NCBI RefSeq assembly: GCF_014529535.1
Contig: NW_023503423.1
Location: 3,272,473 to 3,336,472, forward strand
Length of the DNA stretch: 64,000 nt
From: Bradysia coprophila
Lineage: Eukaryota > Arthropoda > Insecta > Diptera > Sciaridae
Direction of reading: 5' to 3'
Made by a program: the position numbers and the translations under genes. Shown here in pieces: positions 29,053 to 40,304 of the stretch (within the stretch, counting starts at the first letter, position 1; each line of letters starts with the position of its first letter). A model generated the notes under the pieces. That model did no database searches, was not told where the DNA came from, and worked only from the letters and a program-made list of their open reading frames with translations.

Positions 29053-29614
29053 TCACGGCCCAGCAGTTAACCGCCTTTTTGTTAAAGAAAAAGCTTCTAG
29101 CAGAAACTTTTTGATAGACACCGGAGCTGACATCTCCGTCATCCCCGCAAACTCACGAGAACGGCTGAATCCGCCTTGTCTTTTTAAGCTTTTCGCCGCT
29201 AATGGCTCAGAAATTAAAACCTTCGGAAGCAAGTTGATCACACTCGATCTCGGGTTACGACGTCCAGTCAAATGGATTTTCGTCATTGCAGACGTGCAAT
29301 CCCCGATCATAGGCTCTGATTTACTAAAAAAGTACGATCTTCTCGTTGATGTGAAAAACAGCAGACTCGTAGACCAATTGACTAACGTCAAAGTCACAGG
29401 CAATAGTATTTTAACGGAAGCTGTCGTTCAGATTAAATCTCTTTCAAACGTCAGTGCATACCATGCCTTGGTACAAGAGTTTCCAGCTCTTTTAGATCTT
29501 TCTTCTTTCAAAAGTATAGCGAAGAAACACAATGTTCGGCACAAGATTGTCACAAATTGTCAACCAATTTTTTCTAAGCCCCGAAAAACAGGATTATACT
29601 CTGTTGATAATTGA
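29053..29614 (+). pseudogene. Gypsy-type retropepsin and pol start, truncated
   Basis: Continues the element after the gag stop, in a different frame. LIDTGADISVIPA is the aspartic-protease active site, followed by VIADVQSPIIGSDLL, the usual second conserved block. The frame ends in TGA/TAG stops at about 29615, before reverse transcriptase motifs. The rest of pol is missing. Confidence 0.75.
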
Positions 29615-29639
29615 TAGTTTAATGTGTTATTCCCCTGAC

Positions 29640-30103
29640 TTAAAGTCTGTTTTGACTTTTGGTGAACTATGGAAGTTCCCTAGCCAATAAAAGAATATTA
29701 AAATTTAACGACTGCGGTTCTAGACTGTTAGACGGAGCCTGGTCTACTTTCAAGAAATTCCTCAATAAGTTGTGAGTCGATGACATCGACTCGATGTAGA
29801 TCAAGCAATTTTTCAAAGAATAAACTCTCCTTCAGAAAATGGGTGGTATCCGTTTAACCATCTTATTGAAAAGAAGCCTTTTCTACTCTGTAATTCTTAA
29901 CAGATTAAAAAAAAATTGTTTGGTGATGATTGAATGGAATTACCTGAGATTAGGGTCCAAGATAGACTATACTGGTCTAACGATCTAGCTGACTTCTATG
30001 TGGAATACTTGTGGAACAAATAAAACGAAAGAAACAAACGACACCCAAAAAAATTGTATTATTATGATGAGATCAGTTTAGAACGGTCTAAATCTCTCTT
30101 TCT
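29640..30103. other. Repeat-derived intergenic DNA
   Basis: No gene. Bases 29998-30085 resemble 50107-50190 (TATGTGGAATAC, GTGGAACAAA, GAAAGAAACAAACGA, ATGATGAGATCAGT), so part is a dispersed, unclassified repeat. Confidence 0.45.
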
Positions 30104-30306
30104 CATAATTAATTTAATCGCCCAAAACCACTTACAGTGGAGGTGTGACGCAAGTCCTGTTATCCACTTACAAAAGAACTGATATCGATGTAGGTGAGGC
30201 TTACAGATTCGACACACAAAAAGATATGCGTCACAAATGGCAGCTGATGTGGAAAGTACGCGAAATTTTAATGAACACAAATTTTACCCGAAAAATTTTA
30301 GGAAGG
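30104..30306. repeat. Left arm of a foldback element split by nested insertions
   Basis: Starts near CGCCCAAAACCACTTACAGT and runs to AAAAATTTTAGGAAGGA. Its inverted partner is 33668-33872. Everything between is a later insertion nest. Confidence 0.75.
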
Positions 30307-30587
30307 ACATTATAAAAAACGAGCCGTCAGAACAGTCGGAGCGTTCGCTGCGACTGAGCCCCGTACGAACCCGTACATCTATTGCGTACGCGACCCTAGT
30401 TCGTCGGTCGCCCTACTCTTACCCTAAACCTACTAACCTAAAATTCTTATGAAATGTGCACGTCTTAAAAATTGCGTATAGCGCAATTACGAAGCCCCAT
30501 ACGACGTTCCTTTCAACTGTAACCCAAACTTAAAAATGTTTGCAACAATTTATATTAACCTATATTTACCTATAAATAAACAATTTA

Positions 30588-32611
30588 TAAATGACTGCCG
30601 AATTAGATAACGTGAACAATCAATATGAAACATTGGACGAATTGAATACCAAAATCGTCGATACAATAATGGGTTTCATGAAATCCAAATGCAAATCCGT
30701 CCAAGGGAAAGAATCAAAACTCAGCAGAGAAACATTAGACCTGATCGCAAGCAGAGCAGAGTTGGTAAAAAACGGAGGACGAGATTCGGTGGAATACCGG
30801 AACCTGTCTAAAAGTATCAACAAAGCAAGGAGATCAGATGAAAGAAAATATAATGTCCAATTGGCTCAAAACATAATTGAAGCTAACTGCAATATGAAAG
30901 TCCTACGGAGAAAAATGACAAACGCCAAAAAAGAAATCTTCAAATTACGAGACAAAACAGGAACGATCCAAACGGATCGAAATGCGATATTGAATATTGC
31001 AACAGAATTTTATGAGAATTTGTTTTCTTCAGCAAGACAGAGTCCAACGGAAGAAACCGAAGATAGACCAATAATAAGAAACGTGGGATCGGAGGATATG
31101 CCCGACATAACTGTTGATGAAGTCAAGGCCGCTGTAGCCGAGATGAAAAACAAAAAATCTCCCGGAGAAGATGGTGTTCCAGTGGAAGCCATTAAACTAG
31201 GTGGAGACTCCTTATTAAAGGCAATCACGGCTTTGTTTAATCAATGTCTCCAATGGGAAGAAGTACCAGAAGCCTGGGAAAATGCGGTAATTACATTGCT
31301 GCATAAAAAAGGAGACATAACAAAGCTGGAAAATTACCGACCCATAAGCCTATTATCAACACTCTACAAGTTGTTTATGAAAATCATTACGAAGAGGAAC
31401 ACTAACAAGTTCGACTTCTACCAACCTGTTGAACAAGCTGCTTTCAGATCTGGTTTCAGCACAAACGACCATTTGCAGGTGATGAGAACGCTTATTGAGA
31501 AGTGTCGTGAATACAACATCGACATAGTCTTGCTATTCATAGACTTCGAAAAAGCTTTCGATTCAGTGGAAACATGGTCGATATTGGACGCATTAGATGA
31601 ATGTAGAGTAGACTCAAGGTACTCCAACACAATTCGATATGTGTACAAAAATGCTACTTCATGTATAAAACTTCATAAGAGCACGGAGAAATTCAGAATT
31701 GGCCGAGGTGTAAGGCAGGGTGACACCATTTCACCGAAATTATTCACGGCGATTCTGCAGAGTATTTTTAGGAAGTTAAACTGGAGTAAAATGGGAATAA
31801 ATATAAATGGAGAGTACCTGAGCAATCTCCGCTTCGCTGATGACATTGTACCAATAGCAGCGAATCTAGGTCAGGCTCAGCTAATGCTACAACAGTTAAG
31901 TGAAGAGGCAATCAAAGTTGGCCTCAAGATGAACTTATCGAAAACAAAAGTCATGACCAACATCGGGGACGATAGAGAAATCAAAATTGGTGACACTGTC
32001 ATTGAACGAGTCGACAGCTATGTATATCTAGGACATAAACTGAAGTTAGGTCTGGACAACCAAACTGCAGAAATAAGACGTAGGATTGGTCTTGCATGGG
32101 CAGCGTTCGGAAAACTCAGACTAATTTTCAAAAGCAAAATGAATAATAGTCTGAAACGCAAAGTTTTCGACACTTGTGTCCTTCCAGTGCTCACTTATGG
32201 AGCGGAAACGTTAACTTTAACGAAAGCATCCGAAGATAAATTGAGAGTGACACAAAGAGCCATGGAACGGAGTATGCTTGGAATAACACTCAGAGACAGA
32301 ATGACGAATCAATGGATTCGACAACAAACCAGGGTCGTTGATGTCATGGAAAGAATAGCATCTCTGAAATGGAGCTGGGCGGGACATATTGCAAGAAGGA
32401 CAGACGAACGTTGGACCAAAAAGATCATGAACTGGCGACCATATAAAAGACGAGCTATAGGTAGACCACCAGAGAGATGGACAAACGGAATTAAGAATAT
32501 TGCAGGTACAAACTGGCAGCAAATGGCAATGGATCGTACGAAATGGAAAGAAGTTGGAGAGGCCTACATCCAGCAGTGGATAGAAACAGGCTGAAAAAGA
32601 AGAAGAAGAAG
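30588..32611 (+). mobile_element. RTE-clade non-LTR retrotransposon, 5'-truncated
   Basis: About 2.0 kb, flanked by a 10-bp duplication AAACAATTTA at 30578-30587 and 32612-32621. The 3' end is the short GAA repeat right after the stop codon, as is typical of RTE elements. The upstream endonuclease region is missing, so this is a 5'-truncated insertion into the element at 30316-33592. Confidence 0.88.
30591..32594 (+). CDS. RTE reverse transcriptase ORF (endonuclease missing)
   Basis: 667 open codons with the reverse transcriptase domain in order: NKKSPGEDGVPVEAIK at about 186-202, ENYRPISLLSTLYKL at about 249-263, the catalytic Asp block LLFIDFEKAFDSV at about 314-326, GVRQGDTISPKLF at about 376-388, and the catalytic box FADDI at about 414-418. 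The C-terminal part has LPVLTYGAETLTL and SWAGHIARR, typical of this clade. FADDI is followed by VPIA where relatives usually have VLIA. The usual N-terminal APE-like endonuclease (about 250-300 residues) is absent because of 5' truncation; the ATG is simply internal. No stop has accumulated, so the insertion is fairly recent. Confidence 0.9.
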   Translation: MTAELDNVNNQYETLDELNTKIVDTIMGFMKSKCKSVQGKESKLSRETLDLIASRAELVKNGGRDSVEYRNLSKSINKARRSDERKYNVQLAQNIIEANCNMKVLRRKMTNAKKEIFKLRDKTGTIQTDRNAILNIATEFYENLFSSARQSPTEETEDRPIIRNVGSEDMPDITVDEVKAAVAEMKNKKSPGEDGVPVEAIKLGGDSLLKAITALFNQCLQWEEVPEAWENAVITLLHKKGDITKLENYRPISLLSTLYKLFMKIITKRNTNKFDFYQPVEQAAFRSGFSTNDHLQVMRTLIEKCREYNIDIVLLFIDFEKAFDSVETWSILDALDECRVDSRYSNTIRYVYKNATSCIKLHKSTEKFRIGRGVRQGDTISPKLFTAILQSIFRKLNWSKMGININGEYLSNLRFADDIVPIAANLGQAQLMLQQLSEEAIKVGLKMNLSKTKVMTNIGDDREIKIGDTVIERVDSYVYLGHKLKLGLDNQTAEIRRRIGLAWAAFGKLRLIFKSKMNNSLKRKVFDTCVLPVLTYGAETLTLTKASEDKLRVTQRAMERSMLGITLRDRMTNQWIRQQTRVVDVMERIASLKWSWAGHIARRTDERWTKKIMNWRPYKRRAIGRPPERWTNGIKNIAGTNWQQMAMDRTKWKEVGEAYIQQWIETG

Positions 32612-33667
32612 AAACAATTTACGAATAAATATGCTACTATATAGCTCAAAAGAACTATCTACACCGTTATATAGCTCAATATAGCTGTATATATTTATAA
32701 ATAGATATCCATATTTGGGATGCTTGAAACACTCCACACACATAACCAATCACTTCCCACTGATCAGTAGCTTTGTAAGTATCATTTTCACCGATTTCTA
32801 TTGTTTTTACAAAAATCCAAAATGGCGGCCGACGGCCATTTTGTTAGGAGGTAGAAAGTAGTACGGCTGCTTTACATTCAATAATACCTTTCAAACAAAA
32901 AAAAATTCATGAAATTCGGTCAAAGTTTACTCGAGATATTAACAAAAAACACCACGTTCACTGTACGGCCGAGTAGCCACATATAAGCTCACTCCAAGAG
33001 ACCTAGCTCACGGTCCGGTAAACCGAATTTCATGAACTTTTTTTTCCCTGATTGGTACGGTCAATACCTATCTAATAAAGCAAAATCGAAATCCGTTCAA
33101 ATTTGGCCAACCTACAAGCAAAAACGGCTTGCCACCCTGTATCTAGTTCACACCAAGCAAGCGGTCTAACTAACGAGTCGATCATCCGATTTCCATAAAC
33201 TTTTTTTTGTCGATCGGTATTGTAAATACCTTTCATTTGACGTATCACTTACATGTGTAGCCTTTGAATGGCCGCAGATATCTTCGGAAAACGTTAAATC
33301 ACTTATGGGGCCCCAGCTCGGGAGGGGTCGACCCAAAATCGCCCATCTTCGAACTTAGCCTCACTATTTCGACTATCTTTCAGGGATTTTTTTTTTAAAT
33401 CGGATTTGATTTACTCAAGATATCGACGTGACAGACAGACGGACAGACGGCCCAAATTTTTATTGCTGATTCGTTATCTATGAACATAGGCAAACACTTT
33501 GCCCTTACCGTCTGCTTCGAATTCCATCAATTACACACGGCATCGTAATCCTATAAGCCCCTTCGTACTTCGTACGGGGCTAAAAAGTTTGCATTCTTTA
33601 AAGCAATATACTTCAAAATTGTAACAATTTTCCTTCCAACATCTGCCACTTGTGACGCATTTTTTTT

Positions 33668-33872
33668 GTGTTATAAATTTCTTCCTAAAATGTTTCGGGT
33701 AAAATTTGTGTTCATTAAAATTTCGCGTACTTTCCACATCAGCTGCCACTTGTGACGCATTTTTTTGTGTGTGTCGAATCTGTAAGCCTCACCTACATCG
33801 ATATCAGTTCTTTTGTAAGTGGATAACGGGACTTGCGTCACAACTCCACTGTAAGTGGTTTTGGGCGAATAT
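33668..33872. repeat. Right arm of the split foldback element
   Basis: Reverse complement of 30104-30306: CTTCCTAAAATGTTTCGGGT, then ATCAGCTGCCACTTGTGACG and CCACTGTAAGTGGTTTTGGG. A second CTGCCACTTGTGACGCATTT lies just outside at 33643-33665. Confidence 0.75.
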
Positions 33873-34437
33873 CAGTTCATTTGTAAGTTGTGATTTTTCA
33901 AAATTTCATCGCAGACAATAGACAATGATATTGTGCAGTTTGAGCGAAAATATTCTCCTTACAAAAATGTACTTTCTCTTTCTCTTTGATCTGAACCTTT
34001 CAGCTTTCATTTGACAAAAATCGAAAATTTGACGAAATTTGAAAATTTGATGAAAATAAAAAATTTGATGAAACTAAAAAATTTGACGAAGCTACGTAAA
34101 GACATAAGAAATTCAAATGAGTCCTGTTACGGCAACTCATGTAGGCATGTATACGACTCACACCGCACATGCCCACGAGTTTCTGGAAAAAAAAAAATAC
34201 TCATACACATCTCTGACAGATGTCACCCATACATTCATGAAAATTCTAGTACATTGTGCCATCATTGAAGTGTACGACGGCGACGTGTTAGTATTATATA
34301 TTTTTGTGGTTTCTGCTTTTATCGAAATTATCGAAATTTTCATTTCTAACTGGCTCCGAACGGATCAAACGGAATACTTATTTGTTGAATCGATATCTGT
34401 ACAGTGATTTTGAAGTGAAATTTAACAAATATATGAA

Positions 34438-37400
34438 ATGGAAGATTGGGGTACGTTGGCCTGGCATGTCACAAAAATATGTCTAACCTGAAAAATTGAA
34501 CATTTCCATATATTTACCGTTCTAGAAAAGGGAGAAGGAAATCCTGCTAAGGTAATACCAAACAATGCCAACAAATGGGCAGGAGAGGACGAGGACGATG
34601 TGCAGGTAATTCGTACACAATATTCATGCACAGTTCACAGTTCGATGTGTCTTGCCACCAATATGTTTGTCGACCAAAAGTAGTAGAAAAAGAAAAAGTT
34701 TCCTTTCTATATTTTTCATTCATGATTATGACTCATACTAGCAATGTTTGCCGTGGTAGGACTGTATTACAAATATAAATAGATTCGTGTAATTTCTTGT
34801 CTAATTAATTCAGAATTGATCGAGAATTGTAATTTTGTAATGCGAATTTAGGGATAAGTGTAACCTTGGCCTTTCATTGGTTACGTTGTCATTAGCTTCA
34901 ATAAATTATTCGTTTTCGTTTTTGAAACAATGTTTGTGAAACGTGTCCGAACGATGCTCTTTTCTGTTTTAAAATCTGAATTCTCTGTTCAAAGAGCAGT
35001 AATACGGAATTGGTACGTAAACACTCGCTTTCGATGATTATCGTTACAAAACACTTGTTCGAATCACTTACGATTCGGGGTCTCGTCGAACTTTTATCTT
35101 AAAGTCGAATTACTCGAAGAAATCCTACGACTGTCCCAACATGCAGGTTTGAAGGGATATTTCCTTAATTTTTGTAATTAAATTTCTGGACGTTTTAGAG
35201 TCTGTTTACTTACTGTTTTGGTGAAAATAGATCTTTGGTGAAAGTCAACACAGTCAGAGGCAGTGAAATTTCAGCATGAATTTGCTACAGCTGTTTGCAG
35301 CTGATCACATAGAATCAAAACTGTTCATGCGTCTTTATACGGTTTTTCCACTACAATGTGCATACGTGTAGCAGCTTCAACCCACCGTATGTATAAACAA
35401 GTGTAAACAGTGTGGATCAGCTGAAATACAGCTGAAGCAAATTCATGCTGAAATTTCACTGCCTCGGACTGTATAATTCCACACGATATTTTCTTCGAGA
35501 AAATGTCCTGACTGCTGGCATCTGATGTCAGACATCTCGTAATGCAGAAATATTTTCCAAGATAAATTAGAAATCAATTTAATGATGGCACCCCTTGTCT
35601 CGATGGAAAAGTATATATCTGCTCCAGCGCCTATCTGAGGAGATAAGAGACCAGGCATGAGCGCCGCCGAAAATAAGCCGCCGATGAAGCCGCCGCCGGC
35701 CATTTTTGAGCAAGCCGCGCCGCAGCCGAGCCGGTGCCAAAAACACGGCTCAGCCGGCTTGAAACGGCTGGAAAATGAAATAAAGATTTCGAAAGGTGAA
35801 TGGGTGAAATAATTTTGAAAACCGAGATTCCTGTTGATCCTAAGCATCTCAAGTACATTTTGATTTTTTTTCTCAAAATTATGAAAATTTTGAAAATTTT
35901 CTTGAATTTTCATGAATTTTCCAGAATGGTATATTACGTCCTCGCTTCTAAGTTTGTTGTTTTGGCAAGTATGACCTTTGCGGAACGAGCCGAAGGCGCA
36001 CAATCAGTTAATTCACAAATTTGAGAAAACTTTATCGATCTTTGCGAATTTTCTCCATTTTTTTTCTTTTCAATTTTTACTTGATTTTCGTGAGCTTTCG
36101 ATTTCTTCTCGAAAACCATTTTCTTAATGAGTTAAATGAGTGTACCGGAGCATGATTTTCCATTTAGTTCAAGTTTTGAGGCAATAAAACTTGACGCGTT
36201 AGTGAACTTTAGACTTAGAGACTTGCTTGTAACAAGACCAGTTCCACTTGCACTTTGAACAACCTAATCTACCTACATTTTCGCTTTCCGTACAATTTCA
36301 TTTTCATGCTTACTAGTTCATTTTCCGTGAATTTATCTAAACGTTTATATTTTGAAAAAAAGTTAAAAGGAACCTCCAGCCGAGCCGTTTAAGGCCGGCT
36401 CAAGCCGATTTTTTCGCCGCCGCCGAGAAATTTTTTTCGGCTAGCCGCCGCCGAGGTTTCTCCGTCGGCGCTCATGCCTGTAAGAGACGATTATGATAAT
36501 TAGAAATGATGACACGTAGTGCAGTGCAACAACTATCTTCCTAACATGAGCCTTAGTCATTAAGGCTTAATTTAAGATTTGCACAAATAATTTGAAAATT
36601 GCTAATCCGAGGCGAGGCCGGGGTTGACAGTACATCGAATGCATAAAGTTTAGGCTCGATGTGTGCCACACATTGTGTGGGTCCTGACTATTTTTGAAAA
36701 TTCAGTCCGTCGAAAATTGACTTTTTCAATGCCCGACATAAGCCTGGAAGCCCGAAACCAGCCAATTATCAAATTTTGGCTTCAAATTTGGTATTTAAAC
36801 CGTCATCCCAACCCACTTTTAAAGCCCGAATGAACTTGAAAAGCAGGTTTGCACACCTCTAGTTAAGCGACACAAGTTAGGAGCAAATAATTAAATGTTG
36901 CGGCAATGTCATTCTCATGTTTTTACAAACCACAATTTTACGCACTAGTGCCTCGACTAGTGCGTGAATATACATTTTACTTAGAATTCGACCGCAGCCT
37001 AGATATGTTTTGAAAATATTTTCTTTTTTGAAAACAGGATAGCTGGGACGCTGAAGATGAAGAGAAAAAAGATGAGGAAAAGGTGGAAATAAAAATGGTG
37101 AAAACCAAACCGAAGAAATCTCTGATCGAAAAAATTGCAGAAAAAGAGGTAATTTTGTCTGGCCACATTGATTTTACGGCGAAAAACAAAGAAAAATCCC
37201 TTTGCAGCGCCTCAAACGAGAAGAAGAAGAAGCACGGCAAGCGCAACGAGAAGCCGAATTATCTCCCGAACAAAAATTAGCCGAAAAATTACGAGTGCAA
37301 AAAATTCAAGAAGAGGCCGATCTTCGAGCGGCTATGGATACATTCGGTGTCGTTGATAAAGATCGTTGTGGCATCGATGGCATGAATCCAACAAATAAGG

Positions 37401-37838
37401 CCGAACTTAGTGAATTTTCCGAAGCGCTCAGCAAAAAGATCGGACAATACAAACAGCTAGCCGATTTTCCACAATTCGTCGAAGATTTAGTGAGAGGAAT
37501 TTGTAGTAATTGTATGTAGCCGAATCTATGACGGGTGACCGATTAATTGATCGAGATTCATGTTTCCTTTGCAGTGACATCCACAGATATGCAGAAAATA
37601 AAAAAGACTGTGGACACCCTGTACACAGAAAAGCAGAAAATGGAAAAAGAAAAAAGTAAAAAAGCCAGCAAAGGCAAAGGAAAAGCCACCATACGCAAGA
37701 TAGAAGACAATGTAAGATTGTGCATTTGGATGACCATGTCCGAAGCGGTTTTGTTGATGTGTTTGTTCATATTTCTCGTTCCAGGAAAATATTAAAGATT
37801 ATGGAGATGATGCATACGATTACGATGATTTTATGTAA
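34438..37838 (+). CDS. eIF3j: Eukaryotic translation initiation factor 3 subunit J
   Basis: eIF3j/Hcr1, a loosely bound subunit of the eIF3 complex that acts at the 40S decoding centre. Six exons: 34438-34450, 34526-34605, 37038-37148, 37208-37511, 37575-37711 and 37785-37838 (TAA); 232 aa, about the insect length. The N-terminus MEDWE, then NKWAGEDEDD and DSWDAEDEEKKDEEK, is the acidic Trp-containing motif of the family. The middle is Lys/Glu coiled coil (LSPEQKLAEKLRVQKIQEE). FPQFVEDLVRGIC is the conserved folded core. A basic KKASKGKGKA stretch and the acidic C-terminus YDYDDFM follow. All junctions are GT-AG with consistent phases. The first coding exon is only 13 bases. Intron 2 (2.4 kb) hosts two MITEs, the only large intron in the gene. 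Confidence 0.95.
35252..35474. mobile_element. MITE with CAGTC…GACTG ends in eIF3j intron 2
   Basis: Terminal inverted repeats of about 35 bp: CAGTCAGAGGCAGTGAAATT, then TCAGCATGAATTTGC, and complement ending CGGACTG. Inner dyads CAGCTGTTTGCAGCTG and GATCAGCTGAAATACAGCTG. Relative at 23741-23960. No convincing target duplication. Confidence 0.7.
35652..36480. mobile_element. hAT-type MITE with GC-rich ends, copy 2 (829 bp)
   Basis: Second, nearly identical copy of 25985-26815. Termini CAGGCATGAGCGCCGCCGA and GTCGGCGCTCATGCCTG. An 8-bp duplication TAAGAGAC sits at 35644-35651 and 36481-36488. Inserted in intron 2 of eIF3j. Confidence 0.92.
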
Positions 37839-37967
37839 CACAGCACTCCATCCGCAATAGAACTTCTTTACAGAAATTGTAAATATCAAAGGGAATATTA
37901 AGTCAATCCAATTCTTCTTCAAACAAAATGAGATCAATAACATTATTTGCTGCACACACAATACTTT

Positions 37968-37973
37968 AATAAA
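37968..37973 (+). terminator. Polyadenylation signal AATAAA for eIF3j
   Basis: AATAAA about 130 bases after the TAA stop, followed at 37988 by a poly-A-rich stretch. Confidence 0.6.
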
Positions 37974-38457
37974 TAATAATTAAAATGAAAAAAAAAAAAA
38001 AAAAGAAATTAGCGAAAACTGCAAACGCGCATACATGCCGAGTAAATACCGATTGGATATAACGAGAGTTCTGTATTCGCTCTTAAATGAATTTAATTTT
38101 AAAATAATTTTCGGGATTTTATTGTTACATTCAAATCTCTCTCTGTTCTGTTAAATAAATATTTGATTGATTCAATCTTATGCATTTTGACTCTTCATCC
38201 GCTTAGCTGTCGCCTAAAAATATATTTTCCAAAATACCTTCGTACGTAAAACAGGATCGTCGAACCACTTGCTTTTACCGAAAATACACGAGCAATTCTA
38301 ATTGACGATCCTGGCAATTACTTGACGTAAGAAAGAGTCAACGTTCGCTCAACAAAATAATGCCATCGACGATATACTTACGTTTGCCCGACCGACAGCA
38401 ATGAATTGCAGCGAATTAGAAAAAATTCCATTTCGTTGACAGTTGCTGATTTTATGT

Positions 38458-39535
38458 AAAACGAGCCATCAGAACAGTCGGAGCGTTTGCTGCGACTGAG
38501 CCCCGTACAAACCCGTATATCTATTGCGTACGTGACCCTAGTGCGTCTGTCACCCTACTTTGACCGTAAGCCTATTGCGCCGGTTAATGTACGCCGTACG
38601 ACGTTCCTTTCAAATGAAACAAAAATTTCAAATCGCCCTAAAATTTTATTTTTTTGAAGGGCCTAGTATCGGCCTCAGTCCGAGGACCCAAATTTAAAAA
38701 TTTTTTCAACTACATTCTATTCGGCCTTTGATTACCTCCCAAATGAAACAAAAATTACGAAAAACGGATGAAATTTGCTCGAGTTATATGTAAAATACAC
38801 ATAGGGCCCTAGTAGTGGCCTTAGTCCAAGGACCCAAATTTAATTTTTTTTCAACAACATTCTATTCGGCCTTTGATTACCTTCCAAATGAAACAAAAAT
38901 TACGAAAAACGGATGAAATTTGCTCGAGTTATATGTAAAATACACATAGGGCCCTAGTAGTGGCCTTAGTCCAAGGACCCAAATTTAATTTTTTTTCAAC
39001 AACATTCTATTCGGCCTTTGATTACCTTCCAAATGACACAAAAATTACGAAAAACGAATGAAATTTACTCGAGTTCTATGTAAAATACACATAGGGCCCT
39101 AGTAGCATTTCACTTCTAAGGCCCTAACTCACGGTCCACTCACCCGATTTTAAAAAACTTTTTTTTCCTGGATTGGTATTGACAATACCTATCATTTACA
39201 TTTCCATCGTTTATTTTGCCATAAATATCACCAAAAGACCTTAAATCACTTAGGTGGCCCTAACTCACGAAGGGCCGACCCGAATATGCCCATCTTCGAA
39301 CTTAGCCTCACTATTTCGACTATCTTTCAGGGAAAAAAAAATTTGAAATCGGATTTGATTTACTGAAGATATCGACGTGACAGACGGACAGACGGACAGA
39401 CAAAATTTTTATTGCAGATTCGTCATCTATGAACATAGGCAAACACTTTGCCCTTACCGTCTGCTTCGAATTCCATCAATTACACACGGCATCGTAATCC
39501 TATAAGCCCCCAGTACTTCGTACGGGGCTAAAAAG
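38458..39535. mobile_element. ACGAGCC…GGGGCTAAAAAG element, copy 2 (1.08 kb)
   Basis: Same ends as 30316-33592. It contains three tandem units of about 145 bp (starts near 38659, 38803 and 38948; each begins GGGCCCTAGTA or close and contains TTCTATTCGGCCTTTGATTA). No coding capacity. Confidence 0.75.
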
Positions 39536-39890
39536 AAAGCAATGAAATCGTCCTATCCCATCAGTCCGAAATTGATCGTGTGTTTTCAGCTTAAAACTGA
39601 AACGAGCAATTCTGAGTTGCTGTGGTGAGCCATTATGTTGCATTTTCCATTGCAATCCGATTTTAACTTAACCCGATGAGGAAACCACTGGCCAAAGGGT
39701 GGCAAATCAATTTCTAATTCCTTTCCATTACCGGATTAATTCCGTTTTGGCGGATTTTAACTTTAATTCCTATTAGTTCACGATATTATCTGTTACTATC
39801 CAATTCATTGTCTACTTTTTAGAAAAAAATTTATAAAAATTTTCTTTACTTTTCCTTTTGTCAGTTTTCGAGTTGATCTTTCATAGCTTA

Positions 39891-40185
39891 GAGTAATTAT
39901 GTCTAGAGAGGGTACGACGAAATATGGTCCCAACATCAGTTTGTGTACGATACACATTTCGTATAATTTTACACCAATACATGTATGCGTTGACGCTTTA
40001 TCACTTTTGATAGTTCAATTTGCCCTCTTAATTCTGGATAGTTTGGATTTCATTCTGGATAGTTTGGAGAGCGGCAAATAATTAAGAGGGTAAACACACA
40101 TACCAATAAATATTTCGTATTTCATGTTGGGACCACATATTTTACGTAATTTTGTTCGAAATTTCCTCTCTAGATATAATTACTC
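39891..40185. mobile_element. Harbinger-like MITE, 295 bp
   Basis: Inverted termini GAGTAATTATGTCTAGAGAG and CTCTCTAGATATAATTACTC, flanked by TTA on both sides (39888-39890 and 40186-40188). It retains the uninterrupted site that is split by the hAT MITE in the 6032-6604 copy. A small internal duplication ATTCTGGATAGTTTGGA is present. Confidence 0.8.
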
Positions 40186-40201
40186 TTAGTTTCATAGTCA
40201 C

Positions 40202-40304
40202 GCCAGAATCAGAATGTTTCATTTTCGATTATACCTCACAATCCGAGGTGTTTGAATCAAAACCTCGGATCGTGAGGTATAATCGAAAATGACCCATTCT
40301 GGCA
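40202..40304. repeat. Strong hairpin
   Basis: Arms CATTTTCGATTATACCTCAC, then AATCCGAGGT, and complement around a loop of about 12 bases. Outer arms CCAGAAT/ATTCTGG extend it. Non-coding. Confidence 0.75.

Larger units (their letters stand above)
27943..29620 (+). mobile_element. Truncated Ty3/Gypsy-type LTR retrotransposon
   Basis: A probable short 5' LTR ends CCCACA at about 28062, contains AATAAA (28009-28014), and is followed by a primer-binding-site-like TGGTGACCCCGACGT at 28067-28081. Gag-like and protease-like frames follow. The sequence stops being pol-like at about 29615, just at the start of where reverse transcriptase should begin; RNase H, integrase and a 3' LTR were not found. 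The LTR start (TGTTATCA at 27943) is a guess. Confidence 0.75.
30316..33592. mobile_element. ACGAGCC…GGGGCTAAAAAG element, copy 1, with nested RTE
   Basis: Shares its left end (ACGAGCCGTCAGAACAGTCG, then GAGCCCCGTACGAACCCGTA) and right end (CTGCTTCGAATTCCATCAAT, then TTCGTACGGGGCTAAAAAG) with the smaller copy at 38458-39535. An interior GACAGACGGACAGACGG block is also shared. The subterminal pieces CCCCGTACGAA and TTCGTACGGGG are inverted relative to each other. I cannot assign a class. Minus the RTE (30588-32611) it is about 1.25 kb. Confidence 0.7.

Noticed and set aside
28063..29614. Intact LTR retrotransposon
   Set aside because: Reverse transcriptase, RNase H, integrase and a second LTR are missing, and gag carries a frame disruption.
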